A DNA stretch of 64,000 bases from Paraburkholderia bryophila (GTDB lineage: Bacteria > Pseudomonadota > Gammaproteobacteria > Burkholderiales > Burkholderiaceae), in the NCBI RefSeq assembly GCF_013409255.1, contig NZ_JACCAS010000002.1, forward strand, positions 1,240,001 through 1,304,000. Reading direction: 5' to 3'. This document shows positions 17,371 through 27,146 of this stretch, piece after piece; the stretch's first letter is position 1; every line of letters begins with the position of its first letter. The notes under the pieces were generated by a model, which had not been told where the DNA came from, did no database searches, and saw only the letters and a program-made list of their open reading frames with translations. The translations under genes and the position numbers were made by a program.

Positions 17371-18309
17371 TCAGGCTGCGCTATCCACTTCAGCGCGATT
17401 CGGAATGGACGGCTGCGCACCGGCGCGCGTCACGGAGATCGATGCCGCGCGTTGCGCGAGGCTGATGGCGCCTTCGAGAGGCTGGCGTGCAGCGAGCTGC
17501 GCGGCAAACACGCCGATAAAGGTATCGCCGGCTGCGGTTGTGTCGACGGCCTGGACTTGCGGTGCGGGAAAATGCTTGCCTTCGCCGCCGTCCACCAGCA
17601 GATAGGCGCCCTGCGCGCCCAGCGTGACGATCACATTGCGCGCGCCGCCGCGTTGCAATTCGGTGGCCGCCCGTCGTGCGCCGCTTTCCGACTCGACCGG
17701 CAGGCCGGCCAGGATAGCGGCCTCGACCTCGTTCGGCACGAGATAGTCGACGAGCGGCAGCCATTCCGCCGGCAGCGGACCGGTGGCCGGCGCCGGGTTC
17801 AGCACGGTGACCTTGCCGAGCCGACGAGCGAGCGCGAGGGTCGCGTGAACCGCATCCGGCGGCGTTTCCAACTGGCACACCACGATGTCGCAAGCCTTGA
17901 TCGCGGCTTCGTGGCGAGCGACGCCTTCAGGCGTGAGTTCGCCGTTGCTGCCCGCCACCACGACGATCGTATTCTGCCCGTCGTCCGACACCGTCACCAT
18001 CGCGACGCCGGTGGGCTGGGTCGGATGCACCTCGATCCCGCTGCAGTCGATACCCTCGGCTTCCAGATCCTTGACCCGCTGGGCCCCATTCGCGTCTTTG
18101 CCGACGCAGCCGACCATGGCCACCTGCGCGCCCATCCGCGCGGCCGCAACGGCCTGATTGCCGCCTTTGCCGCCGGCGACCTGCGAGAACTCATGTCCGC
18201 CGATGGTCTCTCCCGGACGCGGCAGATGCGGCGCGCGCGCGACCAGATCGGTATTGATGCTGCCCACCACCAGGACGCGGCCCTGTTTCGTCTCTTTTGA
18301 CACGTTCAT
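17371..18309 (-). CDS. rbsK: Ribokinase
   Basis: This is a 312-aa PfkB-family sugar kinase that phosphorylates ribose to ribose 5-phosphate. Signatures: GSINTDLVARAPHLPRPGET (about 15-35), GGKGGNQAVAAARMGA (about 45-60) and the anion-hole/base motif DTTAAGDTFIG (about 248-258). The start at ATG 18309 has GCAGGAG upstream; an in-frame ATG five codons earlier is less likely. It is the fourth gene of the rbsB-A-C-K operon, 31 bases after rbsC. The substrate call rests on the operon and the length. Confidence 0.9.
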   Translation of the reverse strand: MNVSKETKQGRVLVVGSINTDLVARAPHLPRPGETIGGHEFSQVAGGKGGNQAVAAARMGAQVAMVGCVGKDANGAQRVKDLEAEGIDCSGIEVHPTQPTGVAMVTVSDDGQNTIVVVAGSNGELTPEGVARHEAAIKACDIVVCQLETPPDAVHATLALARRLGKVTVLNPAPATGPLPAEWLPLVDYLVPNEVEAAILAGLPVESESGARRAATELQRGGARNVIVTLGAQGAYLLVDGGEGKHFPAPQVQAVDTTAAGDTFIGVFAAQLAARQPLEGAISLAQRAASISVTRAGAQPSIPNRAEVDSAA

Positions 18310-18340
18310 TCTCCTGCTCACCATTCAGCGAATGGTCGAA

Positions 18341-19342
18341 TTATGCGGCGCGACGCCGGCTTCGATAAGTATCCAGCACGACGGCCACCACGATGACGGC
18401 CCCCGTGATGATGCGTTTGGTCGGCTCGGTCGCGCCGATCTGGGCGAGGCCCGCGGCCAGAACCGAAATGATCAACACGCCGAAAAAGGTGCTCGTCACC
18501 GAACCGCGCCCGCCCATCAAACTCGTCCCGCCGATCACCACCGCCGCGATCACCTGCAGCTCGATGCCTTGCCCGGCGTTCGGGTCCGCGGCTTCGAGCC
18601 GGGAAATCTGGAACAGCGCGGCGAGACCGGCCAGCAGGCCCATCATGGCGAACACGGCAATCTTGTAGGGCCGCGGATCGACGCCCGCGAGACGCACCGC
18701 TTCTTCATTGGTACCGATGCCGACCAGGTAGCGGCCAAACACCGTACGCGTCAGCAGAAACTGGGCGGCCACCATCACGGCGATCGCGATCAGGAACGCC
18801 GGCGAAATGCCGAACGCGATCGGGTTCGACAGAAAATCGAAGGCGTCGCCGATATAAGCGGTGCGCGAATTCGTGAGCTGATACGCGACGCCGCGCGCCG
18901 CTTCGAGCACACCGAGCGACACGATGAACGACGGAATCCGCCACGCCACGGTGATCGCGCCGGTCACGCAACCGGTCAGCGTTGCGCCGGCCATGCCGAG
19001 CAGCGCCGACGGTAGCGCCGGCCAATGCCACTGCAAGGCCGCGACGCTGGTCAGGGCCGCGCCGAGCGCCAGCACGGAGCCGACCGACAGATCGATGCCC
19101 GCGATAATCAGCACGAAGGTCATGCCGACCGACATCACGACGAGATCGGGAATCTGGTTCGCAATCGTGCTGAACGTGTCGTAGCTCAGGAAGTGCGAAC
19201 TCAGCAGCGAGAACAGCACGATCATGCCAAGGAGTGCGCCGAGCAGTCCGAGGTAGTTCGACAAGCCGAGGCGCGTGCCGATCGACTTCGCTTTCTTCGG
19301 GGGTTCGCTCTGCAGCGTGGGCAGGCTGGTTGGTGCGGTCAT
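18341..19342 (-). CDS. rbsC: Ribose ABC transporter permease
   Basis: This 333-aa inner-membrane permease belongs to the sugar BPD/AraH-RbsC family, with about nine or ten hydrophobic helices. It starts MTAPTSLPTLQSEPPKKAKS at ATG 19342, two bases after the rbsA stop, with GGAG inside the end of rbsA. Family motifs are visible: AGIDLSVGSVLALGA, GTNEEAVRLAGVDPRPYKI and AVVIGGTSLMGGRGSV. It pairs as a homodimer with the RbsA ATPase and RbsB binding protein. An open frame continues upstream inside rbsA but is shadow. Confidence 0.92.
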   Translation of the reverse strand: MTAPTSLPTLQSEPPKKAKSIGTRLGLSNYLGLLGALLGMIVLFSLLSSHFLSYDTFSTIANQIPDLVVMSVGMTFVLIIAGIDLSVGSVLALGAALTSVAALQWHWPALPSALLGMAGATLTGCVTGAITVAWRIPSFIVSLGVLEAARGVAYQLTNSRTAYIGDAFDFLSNPIAFGISPAFLIAIAVMVAAQFLLTRTVFGRYLVGIGTNEEAVRLAGVDPRPYKIAVFAMMGLLAGLAALFQISRLEAADPNAGQGIELQVIAAVVIGGTSLMGGRGSVTSTFFGVLIISVLAAGLAQIGATEPTKRIITGAVIVVAVVLDTYRSRRRAA

Positions 19343-19344
19343 GC

Positions 19345-20958
19345 TCAATACTCCACTAATTTTCTTTCGTCGGGCGCTTTCGCGTCGGGTTCGATGGGCG
19401 CGTGCAGCATGTCGTCGCGCTTCGCGTAGCCGGCAAACGCCGCGGCCAGCAGCGCGTCCTGGGTCCAGGCACCGCGCTCGAACAGACCCGTCATCCGGCC
19501 GGCCGACATCACGCCGATCCGGTCGCAAATCGACATCAATTCGCGCAGATCGCTCGATACCACCACCAGGGCGCGGCCTTCTCTCGCCAACGCGCCCATC
19601 AACGCATAGATGTCGAACTTCGCGCCGACGTCGATACCGCGCGTCGGTTCGTCGAACAGCAGCACCGAACAATCGCGCGCCAGCCAGCGGCCGATCACCA
19701 CCTTCTGCTGATTGCCGCCGGACAACTCCGACACGGGCTGCGCCGGTCCCGCGCTACGAATGCGCATGGCGTCGATCTGCCGCGTGGCGAGCGCCGCCTC
19801 GCGACGGCCGTCCACCACGCCCTTGCTCGACACCGAGCGCAAATGGCCCAGCGAAATGTTGGCCGCGATCGGCTGGCTCAGTAACAGCCCCTCGCCTTTG
19901 CGGTCTTCCGTGATCAATGCGATGCCATGCTTCACGGCATCCGCGGGAGACGTGATCGTCACGGGCAAGGGTGCGCCACCTTGGCGCCCGATCGACACCG
20001 TGCCGGCGTCCGCGCGATCCGCGCCGTAGACGAGCCGCAGCAATTCCGTGCGACCCGCGCCGATCAATCCGCTGATGCCGAAAATTTCGCCGGCCTTGAC
20101 CTCGAACGTCACATCGCGCACTGCCGGTTCGCGGGTCATGCCGCTGACCTTGAACGCCACGTCGCCGATACGCCGCTCGCCGAGGTCGATCCGCTCGCCG
20201 ATATCACGCCCAACCATCAGCGTGACGAGGCGGTCGGTCGTGAGATTTGCCATCTCGTCGACATGCACGAGCCGGCCGTCGCGCAACACCGCGGCACGCC
20301 GCGCGATCCGCTTCAATTCTTCGAGCCGGTGGGAGATATACACCAGCGCCACGCCCTTCGCCTTGAGTCGCTCGACCTGCTCGAACAGGAGATCCACTTC
20401 GCGGGCGGTCAGCATCGCGGTCGGTTCGTCGAGAATCAGCACGCGGCAATCGCCGATCAAATTGCGCGCGATCTCGACCATCTGCTGATGCCCGATGCCC
20501 AGGGTACTCACCAGCGTGTCGGGGTCGATCGCGTCGAGCCCGACTTGCGCCATTGCATGGCGCGCGTCCTCGCGCAATTTGGCGCGGTCGATCCAGCCGA
20601 ACGGGCCGCGCCGCGGCAAACGATTCAGAAAAAGATTCTCGGCCACCGAGAGCGTCGGCAGAAGATTCAGCTCCTGCATGACCATGCGCACGCCGAGCGC
20701 CTCGGCTTCCTTGCGGCTGGCCGGCGCGTACGCCGCGCCCGCCAGCGACATCGAGCCGGCGGTCGGCGTAACGAGGCCACCGACGATTTTGGACAGCGTG
20801 CTCTTGCCCGCGCCGTTTTCGCCGGTCAGCGCGAGCACTTCGCCCGCGTGCAGATCGAGCGAGACATCGGCCAGCACGGGTTCGGCATAGGTCTTACCGA
20901 CGCCATGCACCCGTAACACGGGCGCGGCATCGGCGACGGAGGGGATCGGAGTAGACAT
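19345..20958 (-). CDS. rbsA: Ribose ABC transporter ATP-binding protein (dual ATPase)
   Basis: This is a 537-aa sugar ABC ATPase with two nucleotide-binding halves. The first half has Walker A GENGAGKST (about 50), the signature region LGIGHQQMVEIARN (about 155) and Walker B LILDEPTAML. The second half has a degenerate Walker A GLIGAGRTELL, a canonical LSGGNQQKV signature and LLFDEPTRGIDVG, as usual in the RbsA/XylG/MglA family. The C-terminus (ERKLVEY) leads straight into rbsC with a 2-base gap. It energises ribose import. Confidence 0.93.
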   Translation of the reverse strand: MSTPIPSVADAAPVLRVHGVGKTYAEPVLADVSLDLHAGEVLALTGENGAGKSTLSKIVGGLVTPTAGSMSLAGAAYAPASRKEAEALGVRMVMQELNLLPTLSVAENLFLNRLPRRGPFGWIDRAKLREDARHAMAQVGLDAIDPDTLVSTLGIGHQQMVEIARNLIGDCRVLILDEPTAMLTAREVDLLFEQVERLKAKGVALVYISHRLEELKRIARRAAVLRDGRLVHVDEMANLTTDRLVTLMVGRDIGERIDLGERRIGDVAFKVSGMTREPAVRDVTFEVKAGEIFGISGLIGAGRTELLRLVYGADRADAGTVSIGRQGGAPLPVTITSPADAVKHGIALITEDRKGEGLLLSQPIAANISLGHLRSVSSKGVVDGRREAALATRQIDAMRIRSAGPAQPVSELSGGNQQKVVIGRWLARDCSVLLFDEPTRGIDVGAKFDIYALMGALAREGRALVVVSSDLRELMSICDRIGVMSAGRMTGLFERGAWTQDALLAAAFAGYAKRDDMLHAPIEPDAKAPDERKLVEY

Positions 20959-21028
20959 CAGATTGATAAAACCGACAGATACCAGCCGGCGTGGCCGCTC
21001 GACGGAGCCGCCACGCGCAACGCTGGTC

Positions 21029-21994
21029 TTATTTGGTAACCAGATCGACCGGCGTTTCGACGACGCCCGACAACTCGGATTGCTTCTTGTGTTCGGCGAT
21101 CGCCTTCAAAGCGGTGTCGATACCGAACACAGCCTGCTTCGCAGCGTACTGATTGGCGGTCGCGAGCACGCGGCCGTCGGCCAGCATCGGCTTGATCGCG
21201 TTGATGTCGTCATAGCCCACCACCTGCACCTTGCCCGCCTTGCCGGCTGCGCGCACTGCGGACACAGCACCGATCGCCATGTTGTCGTTGCCGCACAGCA
21301 GCGCCTTGACGTCCGGATTCGCGTTGAGGATCTGGCTCGCCACCGCGTTGCCCTTGTCGATCTCCCACTCGCCCGATTGCAGCGACACGACCTTCATGCC
21401 GCCCGTTGCCATGGCCTGCTTGAAACCGGCGCTACGTTGCTGCGCGTTGGTCGTGGTCGACACGCCTTCGATAATGGCGACGTTGTCGCCCGACTTCAGG
21501 TGCTTCGCGAGGTAGTCGCCGACTTTCTGCGCACCCTTCGCGTTGTCCGGACCGACGAACGGGATGTTCAGGTCTTTCGACTTGAGCACGTCCGTGTCCA
21601 GCTTGTTATCGATATTGACGACGATGATGCCGGCGTCCACGGCCTTCTTCAGGACCGGCACCAGCGCCTTCGAATCGGCCGGCGCGATCACCAGCGCGTC
21701 GACCTTCGAGACGATCATCTGTTCGACGATGCGAATCTGGTTAGCCGTGTCCGTCTCGTCCTTGATACCGTTCGTGACGAGGTCGAATTTCGTGGGATTC
21801 TGCTTCTGGTAATCCTTCGCGCCGGTTTCCATGGTCAGGAAGAATTCGTTGGCGAGAGACTTCATGACCAGTGCGACCTTCGGCTTGTGGGCGGCCTGAG
21901 CGAATGCCGTCTGCATCGGCAGGATCGACACTGCGAGGAACGCTGCGCTGGCTACGATGGCGCGACGGCGCGCCGGTTGGAATTGGCGAATCAT
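21029..21994 (-). CDS. rbsB: Ribose ABC transporter periplasmic binding protein
   Basis: This is a 321-aa periplasmic sugar-binding protein (type I, LacI-like fold). The signal peptide runs through about residue 31 (ASAAFLAVSILPMQTAFAQA). Family segments: ANEFFLTMETGAKDYQ, DALVIAPADSKALVPVL, IIVVNIDNKLD, GNDNMAIGAVSA and VVGYDDINAIKPM. The start at 21994 is supported by ACGGAGACACTA upstream; an ATG further upstream is possible. It is the first gene of the operon and its divergent neighbour is a LysR regulator, so the 193 bases between them probably carry the operon promoter. Confidence 0.92.
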   Translation of the reverse strand: MIRQFQPARRRAIVASAAFLAVSILPMQTAFAQAAHKPKVALVMKSLANEFFLTMETGAKDYQKQNPTKFDLVTNGIKDETDTANQIRIVEQMIVSKVDALVIAPADSKALVPVLKKAVDAGIIVVNIDNKLDTDVLKSKDLNIPFVGPDNAKGAQKVGDYLAKHLKSGDNVAIIEGVSTTTNAQQRSAGFKQAMATGGMKVVSLQSGEWEIDKGNAVASQILNANPDVKALLCGNDNMAIGAVSAVRAAGKAGKVQVVGYDDINAIKPMLADGRVLATANQYAAKQAVFGIDTALKAIAEHKKQSELSGVVETPVDLVTK

Positions 21995-22187
21995 TAGTGT
22001 CTCCGTGTCGCTCATTCGCTCTACTGCGAGCCCTTGAGTCGTGTGATGTGCAGGAACGCCGCACTTGCCGCCGCCTGCAAAAGCCTTCATGGCTTTCCGC
22101 GTGATATCCGACAAGCATGGCAAAACTAATCCTATCCTCGGGAAGTGGGTTATGCTATGCCAAATTTCAAAACCTTGCGTTTCAAAA

Positions 22188-23060
22188 ATGGAACACGTCG
22201 ATTGGGATGACCTGCGGATTCTGGTGGCAATCGCCCGTGGAGGAACCATGCGGGCGGCGGCCACCGCCTGCGATCTGAGCGCGCCGACCCTGTCGCGCCG
22301 GCTCACCGAACTCGAACGAAAGCTGGGCGAGCCACTGGTCGACCGGGTGCCGTCAGGGTGCACCATGACGGCGTTCGGCGCCCGCGTGCTGGCCTGGGCA
22401 GAGCAGATGGAGGACCTCGCCCACCGGATCGAGCGCGCCGCGGACGTGAATGGCGGCGCGGCCGCTCACGGCACGGTGCGGATCAATGCGGTCGAATGGC
22501 CGTCGTACATCCTGCTGAAACTGCTGGGTTCGTTTCAGGACCGGCTGCCCGGACTCGCCATCGAAGTGCTGACTTCGCGCCGCCCATATAGCCTGGCGCG
22601 GCGCGAAGCGGACATTGCGCTGTGGTCGGAATGCCCTGAAGAGGGCGATCTCTACGTTCGGCGGATCGGCCGGATCCGTTTTGGGCTGTTCGGCTCGCGC
22701 GATTACTACCTGCGCCACAAGGCGGCGATCGTGAAGAAGGAGTGGGACAAGCTGTCGTTCGTCGGCTACGACGACCGGCAGCCCGATCATCCCGCCACGC
22801 AATGGCTGAAAGCGCTGCCCGGCGCGCCGGCGCCGTCGCTGCGCAGCAGCTATGGCATGGGCGTGTTCGATGGCGTGCTGGGCGGTTCGGGGTTGGGCGT
22901 GCTCGCGCAACTGGCCGGCGATACGACGAGCGACCTTGTTTGCGTGGAGAAGCACATCAAGGCGCTCGATCAGGACGTGTGGATGGTGTTGCATCCGGCG
23001 CTGCGCGATAGCGAGCGGATCAGGACCGTGGCGAATCTGATTGCCGAGATTTTTCGCTAG
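22188..23060 (+). CDS. LysR-family transcriptional regulator, divergent from rbsBACK
   Basis: This is a 290-aa LysR regulator. The N-terminal HTH (about 5-65) reads DLRILVAIARGGTMRAAATA then CDLSAPTLSRRLTELERKLG. The effector domain (about 95-285) includes GTVRINAVEWPSYILLKLL and the final inducer-fold GVFDGVLGGSGLGVLAQLAG. I chose ATG 22188 because it starts just before the HTH; no strong ribosome site is seen. It is transcribed away from rbsB, which makes the ribose and nucleoside operon its likely target, although RbsR of enteric bacteria is a LacI-type protein. It is convergent with the SDR gene, 7 bases apart. Confidence 0.88.
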   Translation: MEHVDWDDLRILVAIARGGTMRAAATACDLSAPTLSRRLTELERKLGEPLVDRVPSGCTMTAFGARVLAWAEQMEDLAHRIERAADVNGGAAAHGTVRINAVEWPSYILLKLLGSFQDRLPGLAIEVLTSRRPYSLARREADIALWSECPEEGDLYVRRIGRIRFGLFGSRDYYLRHKAAIVKKEWDKLSFVGYDDRQPDHPATQWLKALPGAPAPSLRSSYGMGVFDGVLGGSGLGVLAQLAGDTTSDLVCVEKHIKALDQDVWMVLHPALRDSERIRTVANLIAEIFR

Positions 23061-23067
23061 AGGTGGG

Positions 23068-23841
23068 CTACAGCGTCGCCGTCACGCCGCCATCCACGTA
23101 AAGAATATGGCCGTTCACGAAGTTCGACGCGTCACTCGACAGAAACACCACCGCACCCACCAGGTCTTCCACATCGCCCCAGCGCTTTGACGGCGTGCGT
23201 CCAATCAGCCAGTTGCTGAAGGTCTCGTCTTTAACCAGCGCCTCGGTCAATTCGGTCTTGAAGTAGCCCGGTCCCAGGCCATTGACCTGGATCCCGTGTT
23301 GCCCCCAGTCGATCGCCATGCCTTTGGTCAGCATCTTCACCGCGCCTTTGCTCGCCGTATAAGCCGCAATGTTCGGCCGGCCCAGTTCACTTTGCACGGA
23401 GCAGATGTTGACGATCTTGCCGCGCTGGCGAGCAATCATGTGCCGCGCGACCGCCTGCCCGACCAGAAACACACTGTCGACGTTGGTCTTCATCAGCTCT
23501 TCCCATTGCGTATGGGAAAACTGTTCAAGCGGCGCTCGACGCTGCATGCCGGCGTTGTTCACGAGAATATCGATCGCGCCTATTTCACCTTCGATGCGGG
23601 CAATCGCCTTTTCAACCTCATCGGCGGAGGTCACGTCGAAACTCGCCGCATGAACGGTAGCGCCATCGTCGCGCAACCGGTTGACCGCTTCCGCCAGACG
23701 TGATTCGCTGCGCCCGTTCAGAATGACTTCGGCCCCCGCGCCGGCCAGGCCTTTTGCCAACGCGAACCCAATACCGGTACTCGAACCGGTGACCAGCGCG
23801 CGACGCCCCGACAGATCGAACATCTTCAGATTAGCGTTCAA
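23068..23841 (-). CDS. SDR-family oxidoreductase, gluconate 5-dehydrogenase-like
   Basis: This is a 257-aa classical short-chain dehydrogenase. Motifs: cofactor site TGSSTGIG (about 18-25), NGRS at the end of the second strand, NNAGMQRR (about 92-99), the catalytic Ser in NICSVQSELG and the YTASKGA Tyr-Lys pair (about 160). The length and the NNAGMQRRAP pattern resemble gluconate 5-dehydrogenases (IdnO/Gno type), which interconvert 5-keto-D-gluconate and gluconate, but other sugar-acid or polyol substrates are possible. It lies next to a sulfate-type transporter with an 81-base gap. Confidence 0.85.
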   Translation of the reverse strand: MNANLKMFDLSGRRALVTGSSTGIGFALAKGLAGAGAEVILNGRSESRLAEAVNRLRDDGATVHAASFDVTSADEVEKAIARIEGEIGAIDILVNNAGMQRRAPLEQFSHTQWEELMKTNVDSVFLVGQAVARHMIARQRGKIVNICSVQSELGRPNIAAYTASKGAVKMLTKGMAIDWGQHGIQVNGLGPGYFKTELTEALVKDETFSNWLIGRTPSKRWGDVEDLVGAVVFLSSDASNFVNGHILYVDGGVTATL

Positions 23842-23922
23842 CTCAACTCCTTGTCGACGTTACGTCGTGAAGACACTCGCGGCCTTCACATGAACCTACC
23901 CATCGTATCGCGCCCGCCGATA

Positions 23923-25410
23923 TCACGCATGCTCGATCGCAGCGCCGGCTCGTTGCAGCAGGCCGGCGCACCGCTCGGAGAGGTTGTCGAACCTGAGTGA
24001 TTTGCCGGATTTCCCGTAGCGCTCGGCAAGGGTCTCGAGCGCATCGATCGCGGAATGATCCGCGACACGGAGATGCTTGCAATCGATCGTCACGTCGGCC
24101 GGATCGTGCTGCGGCGTGAACAACGCCGCGAAGTTCGCCGTCGACGCAAAGAAAAGCGTGCCGTGCGGTCTGTACGTCTTCTTGCCGCTGTGCGTCTCAT
24201 CGACGTCCGTGCGGATCTCGCGCGCGTGTTGCCACGCAAAGTTGAGCGCGGCGATCACGATGCCGCACAAGACGGCAATCGCCAGATCCGTGAAAACGGT
24301 GATCACGGTGACGGCCACCACGACCAGCGCGTCATTGCGAGGAACTTTGCTCAAGCTGCGCAGCGAGCCCCACGCGAACGTCTGTTGCGCGACGACGAAC
24401 ATCACGCCCACTAGCGCGGCGAGCGGAATACGTTCGATCAGCGGCGACAGAAACAGGATAAACAGCAGAATCATCACGCCGCTCGTCGCACCCGAGAGCC
24501 GCGACCGTCCGCCCGAACTCAGATTGATCATGGTCTGGCCGATCATCGCGCAGCCCCCTAATCCACCGAGAACGCCGGACACGATGTTCGCCACGCCGAG
24601 CGCCACGCATTCGCGATTGGGTTGCCCAACGGTTTCCGTGATGTCGTCGGTCAGATTGAACGTGAGCAATGTTTCGAGCAGCCCAACGATCGACATCAAC
24701 ACCGCGTAAGGCAACACGATGCGCAGCGTCTCGAGGTTCCACGGAACGGCCGGCAGATGAAACACGGGCAGACTGCCCGCAATGTGCGCCATATCGCCGA
24801 GATTGCGCGTCGGCAAATGCATCAACTGGCTCAGTACGCCCACGCCGACAATAGCGACGAGCGCGGGCGGCACGGCCTTGGTGATGCGCGGCAGCAGATA
24901 GACGATCAGCATCGTCAGCACGACCAGCGCGCACATCACGGCCAGCGGCGTGCCGTGCAGCCACTGCACGCCGGACGGCGTCGCAGTCTTGAAATGCTCC
25001 AGTTGAGCCATCGCAATGATGATGGCCAGCCCATTGACGAAGCCGAGCATGACCGGGTGAGGCACCATGCGAATCAGTTTGCCGAGCCGTAGCGCGCCGA
25101 ATAGCACCATCAGCAGGCCACCGAGCACCACCGTGGCGAGTAAATACGGCACACCGTGCTGCACGACCAGCGCGACGATCACCACGGCCATCGACCCGGC
25201 GGCGCCCGAGATCATGCCGGGCCGGCCGCCAAAAATCGCCGTCAGCGCGCAAATAATGAAGGCCCCGTAAAGGCCCATTAAAGGGTTGACCTGAGCGACC
25301 AGTGCAAACGCAATGCACTCGGGAACCAGTGCGAATGAGGACGTCAGGCCGGCGAGTACGTTCTGCCTGATATGGGAGAACCACTGCTCGTGGAAAGTTT
25401 CAATCTTCAT
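23923..25410 (-). CDS. SulP-family anion transporter with STAS domain
   Basis: This is a 495-aa membrane transporter with about 11-12 hydrophobic segments (residues 15-385) and a C-terminal STAS domain (about 410-490: VTIDCKHLRVADHSAIDALE). The SulP N-terminal region shows ALVPECIAFALVAQVNPLMG and YGAFIICALTAIFGG. The family carries sulfate, bicarbonate, dicarboxylates or other anions; the exact substrate cannot be read here. An N-terminal GGRPGMISGAAGS segment is typical of the bacterial subgroup. It appears monocistronic. Confidence 0.88.
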   Translation of the reverse strand: MKIETFHEQWFSHIRQNVLAGLTSSFALVPECIAFALVAQVNPLMGLYGAFIICALTAIFGGRPGMISGAAGSMAVVIVALVVQHGVPYLLATVVLGGLLMVLFGALRLGKLIRMVPHPVMLGFVNGLAIIIAMAQLEHFKTATPSGVQWLHGTPLAVMCALVVLTMLIVYLLPRITKAVPPALVAIVGVGVLSQLMHLPTRNLGDMAHIAGSLPVFHLPAVPWNLETLRIVLPYAVLMSIVGLLETLLTFNLTDDITETVGQPNRECVALGVANIVSGVLGGLGGCAMIGQTMINLSSGGRSRLSGATSGVMILLFILFLSPLIERIPLAALVGVMFVVAQQTFAWGSLRSLSKVPRNDALVVVAVTVITVFTDLAIAVLCGIVIAALNFAWQHAREIRTDVDETHSGKKTYRPHGTLFFASTANFAALFTPQHDPADVTIDCKHLRVADHSAIDALETLAERYGKSGKSLRFDNLSERCAGLLQRAGAAIEHA

Positions 25411-25601
25411 CTATGGGAATCGAAGCCAGAAAATGCGGGGCGCGGCGAAGCATGGCCGATCGTTGCGGGGGCATCGACTCAAAAACGCAAACGCACGATC
25501 CGGAAACCGTGCGTGAGCGCCTCAGCAAATCGCCTCAGCAAATTTATGCGGACGCTGAGTTTACAACATTCGCCAACTAAGCTCCCGCCAGCCAACGCCG
25601 A

Positions 25602-27146
25602 TCACTTCGCCGCGGTGGCGCGATTGGCGTATGACGACTCCCAACCCCCGCCGAGCGCTTTACACAGCGTGATCAGATTCGCATCTGCCGTTGCCCGGCT
25701 TTGTTCCATGTTGCTTTGCGCGTCGAGCAACTGTTTCTGCACGTTCAACACGTCGAGATAATCGAGCGCGCCGGCCTTGTAGCGTTGCTGCGCGACCGCG
25801 AGCGCGCGCTGGTTCAGCGTCACCACCTCCGCGAGCTTGTCGCGGCGCTGTTGCTCCGCGTCGTAGACAACCAGTGCATCGTCCACCTCGCGCCAGGCTT
25901 CGAGCACGGTGCGCTTGTAGACGATCGCGGCCTCCTGCTGTTGCGCTTCGCGCAGATTCAAGGTGCCCTTGAGGCGTCCGCCCTCGAAGATCGGCATGGT
26001 GATCGAGGGTCCGACAACGAACTGCCCCGATGCCCAACTGGCGAGACTCGACAACTGAAGACTCTGGAGACCCGCGCTGCCGTTGAGCGAGATACGCGGA
26101 TAAAAGTCGGCCTTTGCCATCCCGATCGATGCCGTCGCCGCATGCAATTCCGCCTCCGCTTTTCTGATATCGGGCCTGCGTTGCACCAGCTCCGACGGAA
26201 AACCGATCGGCACCTGGCCAGGCAAGTCGGGCACGTCGCGCGCTTCACCGAGCGTTGGCTGCAATGCGCCCGGCTCCTCGGCGAGCAACACGCCGATTGC
26301 GTTGATCGTGGTCGCGCAGCGCGATTCGAGCGTCGGGATCAGACTTTCGATCGACGCCGCCTGCGCCGACGCGTTGGCCACGTCGAGATCGGTCGTCACG
26401 CCTTCCCGGGCGCGGACCTGCGTGAGCTTTGCCGTGTTGCGGGCGATCTCCAGGTTTTGCTTTGCGATGCGCAACAGCGCCTGGGTGTCGCGCAACTCGA
26501 TATAGTCTCGCGCGAGTTCGGCACGGGCGGACAACAACACGGCGTTTCGATCTTCGTAAGACGCATCCGTCAACGCGGACGCCGCTTCCACGCCGCGCCG
26601 CACACGCCCCCAGATGTCGAGTTCCCACGACGCGTCGAAGCCCGCTTGATACAAGTTGTAAGCCGGCGAGCCCTTGGAGCCCGGCAACGGCGCGACGCCG
26701 AGCGGCGTCGCACCCGAAGCCGATTGCGATGGCGTGCCGGTGGGGCTAACGCCGAGCAAGCCCAGAATGCCGTTCGGGCTTCCGCGTTCACGGTCGTACG
26801 AGGCGGCGCCATCCAGCGTGGGATATTCCGCCGCCCCCGCCACGCGCCGCTCGGCACGGCTTTGGCGAAGCCGCGCGGACGCCGCGGCCACATCGAGGTT
26901 CGCATCGGCCAGTTGCTGTTCGAGCGCGTTCAACGTGGGATCGTTGAACAGCGTCCACCAATCCTGATTGAAACCCGCCTCGACGGCCTTGCTCGGCGCC
27001 TGCGCGGATTCGGTGCGCTCGAAGACTTGCGGCGGCGTGGCCGACGTGGGGGGATCGAAATTCGGCCCGACGGTGCAGCCCGTTATCACGAGGCACGCGA
27101 GAATCTCCAGCAGCAACGCGCGGAGAGAAAGATCGCTCGTCTTCAT
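25602..27146 (-). CDS. Outer-membrane efflux factor (OprM/NodT family), system 1
   Basis: This is a 514-aa trimeric outer-membrane channel subunit. It is a lipoprotein (VITGC, Cys24) with CTVGPNFDPP at the mature start, typical of the family. Two repeats of the outer-membrane efflux domain are present (about 65-270 and 280-490), with segments such as ASWELDIWGRVRRGVEAA and QRRPDIRKAEAELHAATA. Its ATG overlaps the HlyD stop (ATGA). It completes a tripartite pump with the MFS and HlyD genes transcribed before it. Confidence 0.9.
   Translation of the reverse strand: MKTSDLSLRALLLEILACLVITGCTVGPNFDPPTSATPPQVFERTESAQAPSKAVEAGFNQDWWTLFNDPTLNALEQQLADANLDVAAASARLRQSRAERRVAGAAEYPTLDGAASYDRERGSPNGILGLLGVSPTGTPSQSASGATPLGVAPLPGSKGSPAYNLYQAGFDASWELDIWGRVRRGVEAASALTDASYEDRNAVLLSARAELARDYIELRDTQALLRIAKQNLEIARNTAKLTQVRAREGVTTDLDVANASAQAASIESLIPTLESRCATTINAIGVLLAEEPGALQPTLGEARDVPDLPGQVPIGFPSELVQRRPDIRKAEAELHAATASIGMAKADFYPRISLNGSAGLQSLQLSSLASWASGQFVVGPSITMPIFEGGRLKGTLNLREAQQQEAAIVYKRTVLEAWREVDDALVVYDAEQQRRDKLAEVVTLNQRALAVAQQRYKAGALDYLDVLNVQKQLLDAQSNMEQSRATADANLITLCKALGGGWESSYANRATAAK

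Noticed and set aside
19927..20916. 329-codon open frame antisense to rbsA
   Set aside because: Shadow of the ATPase gene; rbsA carries all ABC motifs in the other frame.
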